From: Candidatus Enterococcus willemsii
GTDB lineage: Bacteria > Bacillota > Bacilli > Lactobacillales > Enterococcaceae
Assembly: GCF_009933335.1 (NCBI RefSeq)
Contig: NZ_MAEL01000042.1
Span: 62,001 to 126,000, forward strand
Direction: 5' to 3'
Length of the DNA stretch: 64,000 bases
Positions 16,601-25,639 of the stretch are shown piece by piece; positions within the stretch are counted from its first letter, which is position 1, and each line of letters starts with the position of its first letter. The position numbers were made by a program, and so were the translations under genes. The notes beneath the pieces were generated by a model, which was not told where the DNA came from, did no database searches, and was given only the letters and a program-made list of their open reading frames with translations.

Positions 16601-17791
16601 TTAATTCAGTGCACGTTCGAATGTACCGTAAACCATAATTTCTTTGTTTTGCACCATCGTTTGACCTTTGGCAATGACGGTATCTAAATCCAATGTTTCT
16701 TTGTCTAACAAACAAAAATCAGCATCTTTACCAACAGCAAGTTCACCTTTATTTGTGAGTTTTAAAATAGTGGAAGGATTTTTCGTGATTGTTCGTAAGG
16801 CAATCTCAAGAGGAATGTCTTCTTTTAAAACGGCTTCTTTAATATTGATTAACAGTGATTTTGAACTGCCGATTCCTAAACCGATAAATTCACGGTTTTC
16901 ATTAAAGTAAGGTAAACTACCTTGACCATCTGAAGTCATTGTCACGTTATTCATATCAACACCTTCTGCTAGCAGACGTTTCAATCCTTTACTAAAGCGA
17001 ACTTCGCCATCCATTTCTTCCCAAAAATCAGGATCTTCACTACCCGTAAAGTCAATATAACCACCACGTTTCGCATAAGCTACGCAAGCGTCAAAAACTT
17101 CTTGTGTACGATTGGCATGTGTCGGCCAAAATTGGGTTATTGGAATCTCTGTTTTAGCTAATGTCTCTTCAATAAGAGTAAGGCGTGCTTTGCCATCTCC
17201 AAGGTGAACATTGATAATGCCAGCTTTTCCTGACAGCATCCCACCAACGCGCGCATCAGCTACAGCACGTGTAAATTCTTCGAAAGATGGTTGTGAAGAA
17301 CGGTGGTCAGAAATAGCTATCTCGCCAATTCCAATAATTTTATCCACTGTTAGGAAGTCTTTGATAATAGAATCGGTGACTGTTTTGACAGGCAATCGAT
17401 AAGAACCTACATATACATAGGTAGAAATACCTTCGGCTTCGAGGCCACGTGCTTTACTAATCAGTGCCGTCATATCACGACCTTCACCATCTGTCCCTAG
17501 ACAACCAACAACCGATGTGACACCAGCTGAAGTTAACTGACTCAAAGTCACTTCTGGCGTGCGGTTTTGGAAACCACCTTCGCCACCGCCACCTAAAATA
17601 TGAAAATGACCATCGATAAACCCAGGTGTTAATATTTTGTTGGCACCGTCGATTTCATGCACATCTAAACCAGTTGCTTGCAAATCAATGTGGTCTTCAA
17701 TAGCTAAAATGCTCTCTCTTGTAAATAATACATCTTTCACACCTAAATATTCAGGTGCATAGACATCTGCTTGACGAATAATTGTAATCAA
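16601..17791 (-). CDS. iadA: Isoaspartyl (beta-aspartyl) dipeptidase
   Basis: Zinc amidohydrolase that splits beta-aspartyl dipeptides arising from protein ageing or from cyanophycin-like substrates. The metal site starts with GFIDGHFHILGG (about 58-69), followed by GEIAISDHRSSQP with the region of the carboxylated Lys/Glu, INVHLGDG, THANR and TSDGQGSLP. Length 396 matches the family (about 390). The start follows AGGAGGAGT. It sits 30 bases after a DcuC/YfcC-type carrier gene, forming an uptake-and-hydrolysis unit. Confidence 0.9.
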   Translation of the reverse strand: MITIIRQADVYAPEYLGVKDVLFTRESILAIEDHIDLQATGLDVHEIDGANKILTPGFIDGHFHILGGGGEGGFQNRTPEVTLSQLTSAGVTSVVGCLGTDGEGRDMTALISKARGLEAEGISTYVYVGSYRLPVKTVTDSIIKDFLTVDKIIGIGEIAISDHRSSQPSFEEFTRAVADARVGGMLSGKAGIINVHLGDGKARLTLIEETLAKTEIPITQFWPTHANRTQEVFDACVAYAKRGGYIDFTGSEDPDFWEEMDGEVRFSKGLKRLLAEGVDMNNVTMTSDGQGSLPYFNENREFIGLGIGSSKSLLINIKEAVLKEDIPLEIALRTITKNPSTILKLTNKGELAVGKDADFCLLDKETLDLDTVIAKGQTMVQNKEIMVYGTFERALN

Positions 17792-17821
17792 TGAATACTC
17801 CTCCTTTTCATCAAACTATCT

Positions 17822-19543
17822 TTATTGTAACCCTATCAAGATAGCAATGACAATAAAGATGGTTCCTAGAACGAATAAGAAGCCTTGCATCTTAATTTGG
17901 AATTTTGCCCATTTAATCCAATCGATACGCGCAACACCTAAGACACCAATTAAACTAGCAGAAACTGGTGTGAATGCATCGACGAAACCTGAACCTAGCT
18001 GATATGCTAAGACAGCAACTTGTCGTGAGACACCTAATAAATCAGAAAGTGGTGCCATGATTGGCATAGTCAAAGCGGCTTGTCCAGAATTTGAAGTAAC
18101 GACTAAATTAAAGAGACTTTGGAAGACATACATTGCCCAGGCACCAACCACGGCTGGAACACCTGTCAGTAAGTTACCAATACTGTGTAAGACGGTATTT
18201 AATGTTGAATATTGACTGGCATCTGATCCACCTAAGACTAGTAAAATTCCTTTTGCCATACCGACAACAATTGCTGTTCCAGCTAAATCAGCAGCACCGC
18301 TTTGGAAAGAAGAGGCAATATCATTAATACCCATGTCGCCAACTTTGAAAATAACAGCTAGAATACCTGCAAATAAGCCCATAACAAAGAATTGTGAAGC
18401 AATTTCTGGAATATAGTAACCTTTTTGGGTGACACCCCAAATAATCCAAACTAACACAATCAGCATTTCGACTAAGATTAATTTATGACCTAATTTAAAT
18501 GTTTTGCTTTCGTTCACATTTTTTTCAATATGTTGACGGAAGTATTCATCGGTTTTGTAAACAATCGATGAGCTTGGATTTTTACGAATACGTTCTGCAT
18601 AAATCATCATATAAGCTGCTGCTAAAGAAGTAATAACAAACCACATAATTAAACGGAAGGTTGCGCCTGACAATACTGGAATGCCAGCAATTCCTTGCGC
18701 AACTGCCACACTAAAGGGACTCATCCAAGAAGTAGCATTCCCGATTTGTGAAGCGACATAAGTCACGGTGACCGCAACAATGGAATCGTAACCTAATGCG
18801 ATGACAAAAGGCACCATGACCATCGAAAAGGGAATGACTTCTTCGGCCATTCCAAATGTCGCACCACCAAATGAAAATGCAAAGAATAATAATGGTAAAG
18901 CGAATCGTTCCAATCCTTTTGTACGACTGATAAACGCATAAATCCCAGCATCAATTGCACCTGTTCTCATAATAATACCAAAGGCACCACCAACCACTAA
19001 GATCAAGGCTGCAATCCCAACAGCAGAACCATACTTATCTCCTGAAACCAACCCTTCAAAAATGAAGTTTAAAAAACCGAAACCATTAAAATCATCTGTT
19101 CCCCAGACTTTCGCTGTCTTGTGGAGTTTTTCAGAAGTATCGTAAATTTTTTCGCCATATTCTTGGTACAAGACATCATCAGTTAGTGAAATTTCATCTA
19201 ATTTTTCTTGTGAAAGATTTTTTTCTCCTTCATTTAAAATAGAGGTTAAAGCATCTTGGTCGACACCTAGCTCCTCTAGTTCTTGTGAATTGGTTGCTAA
19301 TTTTTCCAACTGGTCATAAACAAACGATTGATTCATTGGATGTGCATAACGGAAAGAATCTTGATCAAGAACAGTTCTTGATGCTGTTTCGCCATTTGCA
19401 TCTTGGTATTGAATTTCGGTTGTATTGAATTTTCCAGCAGGAACAACAAAAGTTAGTAACCAAGCAAAAACAACGACACAAAAAATAATGACATAAGTGT
19501 GCGGTGTTTTTAATTTCGTTAAATCTCGTGTTTCCTTTTGCAT
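17822..19543 (-). CDS. YfcC/DcuC-family carrier
   Basis: Large membrane carrier of the YfcC family (C4-dicarboxylate anaerobic carrier fold), 573 residues and about 12 TM segments. TM1 (about 17-35) is followed by an unusually long soluble loop (about 36-160), then dense TM segments; GGATFGMAEEVIPFSMVMVP and TSNSGQAALTMPIMAPLSDLLG are conserved helical-hairpin motifs of the ion-transporter superfamily. Co-transcription with iadA suggests import of acidic dipeptides or amino acids; E. coli YfcC-type proteins are often beside peptidases. Start after GGAGGATTTATTT. Confidence 0.84.
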   Translation of the reverse strand: MQKETRDLTKLKTPHTYVIIFCVVVFAWLLTFVVPAGKFNTTEIQYQDANGETASRTVLDQDSFRYAHPMNQSFVYDQLEKLATNSQELEELGVDQDALTSILNEGEKNLSQEKLDEISLTDDVLYQEYGEKIYDTSEKLHKTAKVWGTDDFNGFGFLNFIFEGLVSGDKYGSAVGIAALILVVGGAFGIIMRTGAIDAGIYAFISRTKGLERFALPLLFFAFSFGGATFGMAEEVIPFSMVMVPFVIALGYDSIVAVTVTYVASQIGNATSWMSPFSVAVAQGIAGIPVLSGATFRLIMWFVITSLAAAYMMIYAERIRKNPSSSIVYKTDEYFRQHIEKNVNESKTFKLGHKLILVEMLIVLVWIIWGVTQKGYYIPEIASQFFVMGLFAGILAVIFKVGDMGINDIASSFQSGAADLAGTAIVVGMAKGILLVLGGSDASQYSTLNTVLHSIGNLLTGVPAVVGAWAMYVFQSLFNLVVTSNSGQAALTMPIMAPLSDLLGVSRQVAVLAYQLGSGFVDAFTPVSASLIGVLGVARIDWIKWAKFQIKMQGFLFVLGTIFIVIAILIGLQ

Positions 19544-19655
19544 AAATAAATCCTCCTATAATGAATAAATAAACATAAACCATGTTCTATTATACATAAA
19601 AGGGGGTGGAAAGAAAGTGGTTTTTGAAAAGAAATCCCTCATCTTTTTATAAAAA

Positions 19656-19691
19656 AATTGTTGAATGATAAGTTATTTTTATACAACAATT
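19656..19691. repeat. Inverted repeat in the carrier/chemoreceptor intergenic region
   Basis: AATTGTTG (19656-19663) and CAACAATT (19684-19691) are perfect 8-base arms 20 bases apart. They lie between the divergent carrier and chemoreceptor genes and might be an operator; no family match is claimed. Confidence 0.4.
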
Positions 19692-19755
19692 CATCGAAAT
19701 AGGTTCCAGCTAGAAGAAGATGTTTTGACTTTTACCAGTTTTTTTCACAAATTAC

Positions 19756-19782
19756 TAAATTTTTGAACAAACAAACCGATAT
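19756..19782 (+). promoter_or_regulatory. Sigma-D (FliA)-type promoter of the chemoreceptor gene
   Basis: TAAA (19756-19759), 15 bases, ACCGATAT (19775-19782). The Bacillus sigma-D consensus is TAAA-N15-GCCGATAT, so 11 of 12 defined positions match at exact spacing. It is 46 bases ahead of the start codon of a chemotaxis receptor. Confidence 0.8.
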
Positions 19783-19827
19783 AAAGAATAGTACAAATAG
19801 AAAGAAGAGAAAAAGGAGAGTTATAGC

Positions 19828-21516
19828 ATGAGTGTAGGGAAAAAATTGAATGTTTCTTTTATTTCATTGATTGTTCTTTTGGCAATATCTATCGGAAGTA
19901 CATTCATCAATTTAAATAAAATTGACAAGGAAGTAGAAGAAGCTTTAGATTATCGTTTGACGCAATTAAATTATATTTCGGAGATTCGGTATGAAGTTGG
20001 TATGCAAGCTAATCATATTCGTTCGGTTATTTTAGATCCAAAATCGAAAGTGAATCGAGAAAATTTAGACTTGGCAGCAAGCAATCTTGATACTGCTTTA
20101 GCAGAGCTAGGTAAAATGATTCATTCAGAAGAATTTCGTACTCATTGGGAAGATGCCAATGCTGATAATGATGCAGTCAATCAATTAATTCCGAAAATTG
20201 TTGAAGCTGTCAATCAAGAAGACATGCGGACTGCGCAGAATCTAGTAAATACTGAGATGCAAGAAATTAATACGGCGATGTTTACGGCAGCAGAAGAAAT
20301 GCTCGATTACCAAACAAAACAAATGAATGAAATAAACCAGCGAACCAACAAATCTGTTCGTTTAGCACAACTCATTTCATTTACCATTTTAATCATTAGT
20401 ATAGTTGCGGCGGTATTTTTAATTATGTATGTTCGTCGAACGATTACGAAACCATTACTTGGTGTTATTCAAGTAGCAAAAGCTTTTGGAGAAGGGAACT
20501 TAGCTACCGAAGATGTCGAAGTACATTCAAATGATGAAATCGGGCAACTTGCAAAGATTTTTAATGAGTCAAAACATACCTTTGCACAATTACTTTCTCG
20601 TATTCAAAGTAGTGCTGATCAACTAAGTGCTTCTTCACAAGAATTGTCGGCTAGTTCAGAAGAAGTACTTGCAACAACAGAAGAGGTTTCTCGACAAGCC
20701 TCTGAAACAGCAGACGTGGCTCAAAATTCCGCTAGTGCAGCAAATGAAAGTGCCATTGCCATGGATGAAACAGCACAAGGCGTTCAACGGATTGCGGAAG
20801 CTTCACAAGTATTATTTGATTCTTCCAACCATACGAATCAATCTGCACAAAATGGCTCACAAGTAATTACCCAAGCACAAGAACAGATGCAAAGTATCAA
20901 TCAATCAACTGTTTCTGTGAATGAACTCGTTCAAAAATTAGCTGAAGAAACAGAAGAAATTGAAAATATTATCAATATTATTACCAACTTAACTGATCAA
21001 ACGAATTTACTTGCTTTGAATGCAACAATTGAAGCAGCACGTGCGGGAGAACAAGGCCGTGGATTCTTAGTCGTTGCGGATGAAGTTCGTAAGTTGGCCG
21101 AAGAATCTAAACAATCAGCAACGTCAATTAATCGATTGACGACCGAAATCAAAAATGATACGAAGAATGTCGCAAAAGCCATGGAAACAACTTTACCAGC
21201 TGTCGAAAAAGGCGTTTCTGTCATTCAAGATGCGGGAACTGCATTTGAATCTATCGTTGGTGCAGTACAAGAAATGAGCAATCAAATTCAAGACATCTCA
21301 ACGACTGCTGAAGAATTATCCGCAAGTGCTGAAGAAGTCTCTGCTTCTGTCTCTGAAATTTCGACAGGCTCACAATTGACCTCAGGCAATATTGATACAA
21401 TTGCTAGTGCAATGGAAGAACAAGCAGAAACGATTAATGATGTTGCAAACGTCGCCATGTCACTAAGTCAGACAGCCCAGTATTTACAAAGTGAAGCACA
21501 AAAATTTACTGTTTAA
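19828..21516 (+). CDS. Methyl-accepting chemotaxis protein
   Basis: Transmembrane chemoreceptor: TM1 (about 10-30), an extracytoplasmic four-helix-bundle (4HB_MCP) sensor domain (about 31-185), TM2 (about 186-205), HAMP (about 206-260), and a long coiled coil whose hairpin tip [20 protein letters not shown] (about 390-409), [18 protein letters not shown] is the near-invariant CheA/CheW contact. Length 562 is typical of Gram-positive class receptors. The ATG follows AAAAAGGAGAGTTATAGC. No che or fla gene is in the window, but a near-consensus sigma-D promoter precedes it, so it is probably part of a scattered motility regulon. Ligand unknown. Confidence 0.93.
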   Translation: MSVGKKLNVSFISLIVLLAISIGSTFINLNKIDKEVEEALDYRLTQLNYISEIRYEVGMQANHIRSVILDPKSKVNRENLDLAASNLDTALAELGKMIHSEEFRTHWEDANADNDAVNQLIPKIVEAVNQEDMRTAQNLVNTEMQEINTAMFTAAEEMLDYQTKQMNEINQRTNKSVRLAQLISFTILIISIVAAVFLIMYVRRTITKPLLGVIQVAKAFGEGNLATEDVEVHSNDEIGQLAKIFNESKHTFAQLLSRIQSSADQLSASSQELSASSEEVLATTEEVSRQASETADVAQNSASAANESAIAMDETAQGVQRIAEASQVLFDSSNHTNQSAQNGSQVITQAQEQMQSINQSTVSVNELVQKLAEETEEIENIINIITNLTDQTNLLALNATIEAARAGEQGRGFLVVADEVRKLAEESKQSATSINRLTTEIKNDTKNVAKAMETTLPAVEKGVSVIQDAGTAFESIVGAVQEMSNQIQDISTTAEELSASAEEVSASVSEISTGSQLTSGNIDTIASAMEEQAETINDVANVAMSLSQTAQYLQSEAQKFTV

Positions 21517-21522
21517 GTTAAC

Positions 21523-21562
21523 AAAAGACCAGATGAACGATTTTGTTCAACTGGTCTTTTAC
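21523..21562 (+). terminator. Terminator of the chemoreceptor gene
   Basis: AAAAGACCAG pairs with CTGGTCTTTT, with an inner TGAAC/GTTCA stem, a few bases after the stop. Confidence 0.85.
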
Positions 21563-21644
21563 TTAGCTCAAAGCCTGCCCCTATTTTGCCACCTTTTGAC
21601 AAGTAATAGGAATAAGAAACGTTAACTTTAATCAAACCAAAAGA

Positions 21645-21671
21645 AAAAAGCCCTTGAAACCAAGGGCTTTT
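21645..21671 (-). terminator. Terminator of rplS
   Basis: AAAAGCCCTT/AAGGGCTTTT stem, read on the minus strand into a T-rich stretch just after the rplS stop. Confidence 0.85.
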
Positions 21672-21680
21672 CGTACGTTA

Positions 21681-22028
21681 TTAACGACGGATTTCTTTGA
21701 TACGAGCTGCTTTTCCGTGTAATGCACGTAAGTAGTACAATTTTGCACGACGTACTTTACCGTAACGAACAACTTCGATTTGAGCAACACGAGGTGTGTG
21801 CAATGGGAATGTACGTTCCACACCAACACCATTAGACATTTTACGAACTGTGTAAGTTTCGCTGATTCCAGCACCACGACGTTTGATAACTACGCCTTCA
21901 AATAACTGGATACGCTCGCGAGTACCTTCGACAACTTTCGCGTGAACGCGAACTGTGTCACCAGGACGGAAAGCTGGGATGTCTGTACGTAATTGTTCTT
22001 GAGTTAGTTCTTGAATCAATGGATTCAT
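21681..22028 (-). CDS. rplS: 50S ribosomal protein L19
   Basis: Ribosomal protein L19 at the 30S-50S interface. The 115 residues include [43 protein letters not shown] and the ending [21 protein letters not shown], invariant in bacteria. The start follows AAGGAGAATGATAA. In Bacillus rplS closes the operon after trmD; here it has its own promoter and structured leader, and a protease gene of the opposite direction separates it from trmD. Confidence 0.97.
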   Translation of the reverse strand: MNPLIQELTQEQLRTDIPAFRPGDTVRVHAKVVEGTRERIQLFEGVVIKRRGAGISETYTVRKMSNGVGVERTFPLHTPRVAQIEVVRYGKVRRAKLYYLRALHGKAARIKEIRR

Positions 22029-22031
22029 AAT

Positions 22032-22115
22032 TTATCATTCTCCTTATTTCCAAATATTCTTAAAGTATCTTGCCACCTCAGCGGAATATTGTAATAGTTG
22101 AGCATTACACTCACT
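22032..22115 (-). ncRNA. Putative L19 leader (ribosomal protein autoregulatory element)
   Basis: On the transcribed strand TCAGTG and CGCTGA can pair around an inner TGTAAT/ATTACA stem, followed by GAGGTGGCAAGATAC just before the ribosome-binding site of rplS. Position, size and nested-stem layout resemble the L19 leader described in low-GC Gram-positives, in which L19 would bind its own mRNA. The match is by layout, not by a covariance search. Confidence 0.5.
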
Positions 22116-22120
22116 GAAAC

Positions 22121-22149
22121 ATACTATCATATACGTTACAATGTGTAAA
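22121..22149 (-). promoter_or_regulatory. Promoter of rplS
   Basis: On the minus strand TTTACA (22149-22144), 17 bases, TAGTAT (22126-22121). Transcription from here would include the putative L19 leader. Confidence 0.55.
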
Positions 22150-22287
22150 GTTAAATTTCTTGTCATTGTCAAATTTAGCGTAAAAAAAGTGAAAAAAGAC
22201 AAAACAATAGTCAGTTTATAAAAAAATTAGTACCATTAATACATAAAATGTGGGGGATTTAGGAAAAGTGAGAGAGGAAGAAGGCGT

Positions 22288-23412
22288 ATGAAAAGAAAAA
22301 TAGGGTTTTCAGTAGTTGGTATGATTTTCATTTTGTTAGGTTTTGTTTTGCTACAAAAAAAAGAACCAGAAGTACAAGAAAGTGAAACCTATCTTCGAGA
22401 GATGATAGAATTACGGGAAAAAGAAGAGGTAAAAGAATCAGAAGTTGATGGTATTGTTGATGTCCTAAGCCAAGTCGAACCTGAAATGATTGAAATGGCG
22501 TATCACCAACAAGTCAAAATTGTTTTAACAGATTATGGATTCGATGAATTACCAAATTTTCGAGTAAATATGTCGGGCTTAGAAAATTATGCTGGTTTTT
22601 TTGTTCCTGATGAGAATACGATGTATGTCCAGATGGGCCGCAAACATAATAACAGTGAGAAAGTGGCATTACATGAATTTGGTCATGTGATGGATTACGA
22701 ATTAGGCGGAAATACGCAATATTTAAGTGAAGTGTTAGGTGAAGAATTTGATGAAATAAAAAAAGAAAAACCTCAAACCATTCCTGAAGAAAATACAACC
22801 TTATCAGATGAAAATCCTAATTATTATGGACAAACCAAAGAGTATTTTGCAGAGACCTTTGCGATGTATTATTTGAGTGATCGTACGAAAGATAATTTGG
22901 AAGAAACTGGTCCTTTGACGTACCAGTTAATCGATTCATTGAAGTATCGCTTATTACAGGTAAATGAATACAATCAATCCTCTTATACAATCGAATGGCT
23001 ACCTGCAGAGCAAGTTGCTGAGTACGAAATTTATCAAAATAGTCAGTTGATTGATACAATTGATGGAAATGAAAGTGAGTATCAAGTAAAAATCAAGCAA
23101 ACGAGTGCTTATTTTTTCGACGACTACAAAATAAATCTTGTCGCGTTGGATACTAACGGTCAGGAATTATTTACAACGACCACCGCCGATACAATCCACG
23201 CACCAATTAATATTTCTAACTTAGAAAAATTAGTTGAACAAACCGAACAAGCGATTGAAAAGGAAGAAATCAATCGATCATTTATCACTTATGATTTGGA
23301 AAAAGCTGAAGCAGAAATCAAAAGTTTTCAAGAAAAAGATGGTGAATATCGTCAATCAGACATTCTTAGCACTGAAATGAGATTACAAAAAGCGTTAGAT
23401 GAAAGAAATTAA
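22288..23412 (+). CDS. Membrane-anchored zinc metalloprotease, anthrax lethal factor-like domain
   Basis: Predicted extracellular gluzincin of the ATLF/M34-like group. An N-terminal signal anchor (about 5-22) precedes the catalytic domain (about 50-220). The zinc site is LHEFGHVMD (ligands His129 and His133, base Glu130); EYFAETFAMYY supplies the third ligand (Glu189 by analogy with lethal factor). A fibronectin/Ig-like strand domain (about 230-300) and a charged helical tail (about 305-374) follow. The gene lies between rplS and trmD, opposite in direction to both, where relatives have no gene. Start after GAGAGGAAGAAGGCGT. Homologous domains occur in toxins, but nothing here shows a host-directed role; wall or self-protein processing is equally possible. 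Confidence 0.75.
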   Translation: MKRKIGFSVVGMIFILLGFVLLQKKEPEVQESETYLREMIELREKEEVKESEVDGIVDVLSQVEPEMIEMAYHQQVKIVLTDYGFDELPNFRVNMSGLENYAGFFVPDENTMYVQMGRKHNNSEKVALHEFGHVMDYELGGNTQYLSEVLGEEFDEIKKEKPQTIPEENTTLSDENPNYYGQTKEYFAETFAMYYLSDRTKDNLEETGPLTYQLIDSLKYRLLQVNEYNQSSYTIEWLPAEQVAEYEIYQNSQLIDTIDGNESEYQVKIKQTSAYFFDDYKINLVALDTNGQELFTTTTADTIHAPINISNLEKLVEQTEQAIEKEEINRSFITYDLEKAEAEIKSFQEKDGEYRQSDILSTEMRLQKALDERN

Positions 23413-23431
23413 ATGAGTGATAGCAGTTTAG

Positions 23432-23545
23432 AAGCATTGGAGGAGGCTAACGTTTGTTATCAACGAAATTATGAGTGCCTCAAATTTAAAAGAAGAAAAT
23501 ATCCGAATTACGCATATTGGTGAATTGTATGGTTTACGAGGATAG
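23432..23545 (+). pseudogene. Possible gene remnant after the metalloprotease
   Basis: An open frame with coding-like composition ends IRITHIGELYGLRG before TAG at 23543-23545. A strong GGAGGAGG (23439-23446) lies upstream, but no ATG or GTG follows it in frame at usable distance; the first in-frame ATG is at 23471, too far downstream. It could be the decayed 3' end of a gene broken during rearrangement. I recognise no family. Confidence 0.3.
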
Positions 23546-23576
23546 AAAAAAGCTGCCTTCAATCAGGCAGCTTTTT
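23546..23576. terminator. Bidirectional terminator before trmD end
   Basis: AAAAAGCTGCCT/AGGCAGCTTTTT stem with A and T tracts on either side; serves trmD on the minus strand and any rightward transcript. Confidence 0.9.
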
Positions 23577-23579
23577 CGT

Positions 23580-24317
23580 TTAAATTTCTTCCTTTTTGAT
23601 TTCTCGTAACAGTTTTTTCATTTGATCAGTTAGTTCAATTTTTTCAAGCATATCTGGACGACGTAGATATGTACGACGTAAAGACTCTTTTAATTGCCAT
23701 TCTTCAATCAATTTATGATTCCCATTCATTAGGACCGCTGGAACATCCATGTCGTTAAATGAAGCAGGACGAGTGTATTGTGGGTGTTCTAACAAGCCCG
23801 TTGAGTGAGAGTCTGTTTGGGCAGATACATTGTTCCCCAAGACATCTGGCAATAAACGCACAGTGGCATCAATCATCACCATTGCCCCTAATTCACCACC
23901 TGTAAGGACATAATCACCTAAAGAAACTTCATCAGTAACTAACGAGCGAATGCGTTCGTCATAACCTTCATAGTGACCGCAAATGAATACGAGGTGTTCT
24001 TCTTCAGCGAATTCCTCGGCCATTGTTTGATTGAATGGTTTTCCGGCAGGATCTAATAAGATGACGCGTTTTTTCGTCTGAGGTGTTTCTTTTTCAATGG
24101 CTTTAATATTGTCATAAATCGGTTGGACTTTTAACAACATGCCTGCGCCACCACCGTAAGGGTAGTCATCGACGGTTTGATGCTTGTTGTCCGAAAAGTC
24201 ACGGAAGTTGGAGACATTCATTTCTAATAAATTTTTTTCACGAGCTTTTCCAATGATTGATTCACCCATTGGTCCGTCAAACATTCTAGGAAAAAGCGTT
24301 AGCACATCAATTCTCAT
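23580..24317 (-). CDS. trmD: tRNA (guanine-N1)-methyltransferase
   Basis: TrmD methylates G37 of tRNAs with G36, using S-adenosylmethionine bound in a trefoil knot. Visible motifs: [15 protein letters not shown] start, [38 protein letters not shown] and [14 protein letters not shown] of the knot, [11 protein letters not shown]. The frame opens at 24362, but the conserved start is the ATG at 24317, overlapping the end of rimM by 11 bases. About 245 residues, normal. Essential gene in most bacteria. Confidence 0.96.
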   Translation of the reverse strand: MRIDVLTLFPRMFDGPMGESIIGKAREKNLLEMNVSNFRDFSDNKHQTVDDYPYGGGAGMLLKVQPIYDNIKAIEKETPQTKKRVILLDPAGKPFNQTMAEEFAEEEHLVFICGHYEGYDERIRSLVTDEVSLGDYVLTGGELGAMVMIDATVRLLPDVLGNNVSAQTDSHSTGLLEHPQYTRPASFNDMDVPAVLMNGNHKLIEEWQLKESLRRTYLRRPDMLEKIELTDQMKKLLREIKKEEI

Positions 24318-24831
24318 CGTCCAACAATCCTTCCGGAATTTCAACATGTACCTCGTTGGCATCTAAATCAATTATTTTGACCACAGAGTCAATGTATGGA
24401 ATCAAGGCATCTTTTTTGCCTTTACGTTGAACGACCCAGACATCATTGGCACCAGGGGAAAGAATTTCTTTGACTTTGCCTAGGTGCTGTCCTTGCTCGT
24501 CAATGACATCCAATCCGATTATTTCATAATAATAATATTCATTTTCTTCTAAATCAGTTAAATCATTTTCAGAAACTTTCAAAATCCCATCGCGGAATTG
24601 TTCTACGTCATTAATATTTGGATAGCCTTCAAATGTTAATAAGTCAAAATTTTTATGTTTACGATGACCAGAGACCACCAATTTCAGTGGCTTTTTACCT
24701 TCTTGAAATAAAGTTAGTTCGGCACCTTTTTTGTAACGTTGTTCGGGGAAATCTGTTTGTGAAATCACACGAACTTCGCCTCGGATTCCATGGGTATTGA
24801 CGATTTTTCCAACGTTTAAATATTCTGTCAC
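24307..24831 (-). CDS. rimM: Ribosome maturation factor RimM
   Basis: 16S rRNA processing factor that binds S19 during 30S head maturation. N-terminal RimM domain with [20 protein letters not shown], then a PRC-barrel domain beginning near [12 protein letters not shown] with [17 protein letters not shown]. An ATG at 24867 has no ribosome-binding site; the GTG at 24831, six bases after GAGGAA, gives the usual 174 residues and is preferred. Operon rimM-trmD. Confidence 0.93.
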   Translation of the reverse strand: MTEYLNVGKIVNTHGIRGEVRVISQTDFPEQRYKKGAELTLFQEGKKPLKLVVSGHRKHKNFDLLTFEGYPNINDVEQFRDGILKVSENDLTDLEENEYYYYEIIGLDVIDEQGQHLGKVKEILSPGANDVWVVQRKGKKDALIPYIDSVVKIIDLDANEVHVEIPEGLLDDEN

Positions 24832-24952
24832 AAGTTCTTCCTCATTTCTATATAAATTCTTATTCATTTTAGCATGGTTGGTAGATGAATTCTAGCGTTC
24901 TTGCTTTTATCTTGTTTTCGACTATGTTATAAAATAAGAGAGGAGGGATGAA

Positions 24953-25639
24953 ATGACTCAAGTAATTTATTTAGTAGAAGATGATGACACGATTGTCGCA
25001 ACAATTTCGGAACATTTGCGACAGTGGGGTTACCAAGTATATGCGCCTAAGCAGTTCCAAGAAATTGTGAGTGAGTTTCAACAAATAATGCCCTCGTTAG
25101 TCGTAATGGATATTTCTTTGCCATATTTTAATGGCTTTCATTGGTGCCAAGAGTTACGCAAAATTTCAGAAGTGCCGATTATTTTTCTCTCATCTGCAGA
25201 GGAAAAAATGAATCAAATTATGGCGATGAATATGGGGGCAGATGATTTTATTGCGAAACCGTTCGATATGAGTCTATTGGTAGTTAAAATTCAAGCGTTA
25301 CTTCGCAGGAGTTATCAATACGGACAGCAAACCTTACAATATTCATTGGGGGACTGCGTCTTTTATCCATTAGAAAATCAAGTGAAATCAGCAACGGAAA
25401 CGTTGGTTCTTTCGCCGAATGAAACGCGGATTCTAGCCGTTTTGATGCAAAAACAAGGAACCATTGTCGCACGAGAAGAAATCATTCAAGCTTTATGGAA
25501 CGATGATGCCTTTATCGATAATAATACCTTATTTGTCAATATGACCCGTATTCGTAAGAAATTACAATCTATTGGGGTCAAAAATATCATTCAAACCGTT
25601 AAAAACCGTGGCTATTTGATTGAGAGGCAAGAGACATGA
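24953..25639 (+). CDS. bceR: BceR-type response regulator
   Basis: OmpR-family regulator of the Bce group. Receiver with acidic cluster Glu9-Asp12, phospho-site Asp53 (VVMDISLP), and Lys in FIAKPFD; the winged helix ends VKNIIQTVKNRGYLIE. The 4-base overlap with the sensor kinase gene and the neighbouring bceAB genes identify the module. In enterococci and staphylococci such systems detect bacitracin or lantibiotics by flux through the transporter and turn on the transporter genes. Start after GAGAGGAGGGATGAA. Confidence 0.9.
   Translation: MTQVIYLVEDDDTIVATISEHLRQWGYQVYAPKQFQEIVSEFQQIMPSLVVMDISLPYFNGFHWCQELRKISEVPIIFLSSAEEKMNQIMAMNMGADDFIAKPFDMSLLVVKIQALLRRSYQYGQQTLQYSLGDCVFYPLENQVKSATETLVLSPNETRILAVLMQKQGTIVAREEIIQALWNDDAFIDNNTLFVNMTRIRKKLQSIGVKNIIQTVKNRGYLIERQET

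Noticed and set aside
23413-23523. 36-codon ATG frame immediately after the metalloprotease stop
   Set aside because: No ribosome site before the ATG and no recognisable sequence; another frame there looks more coding-like.
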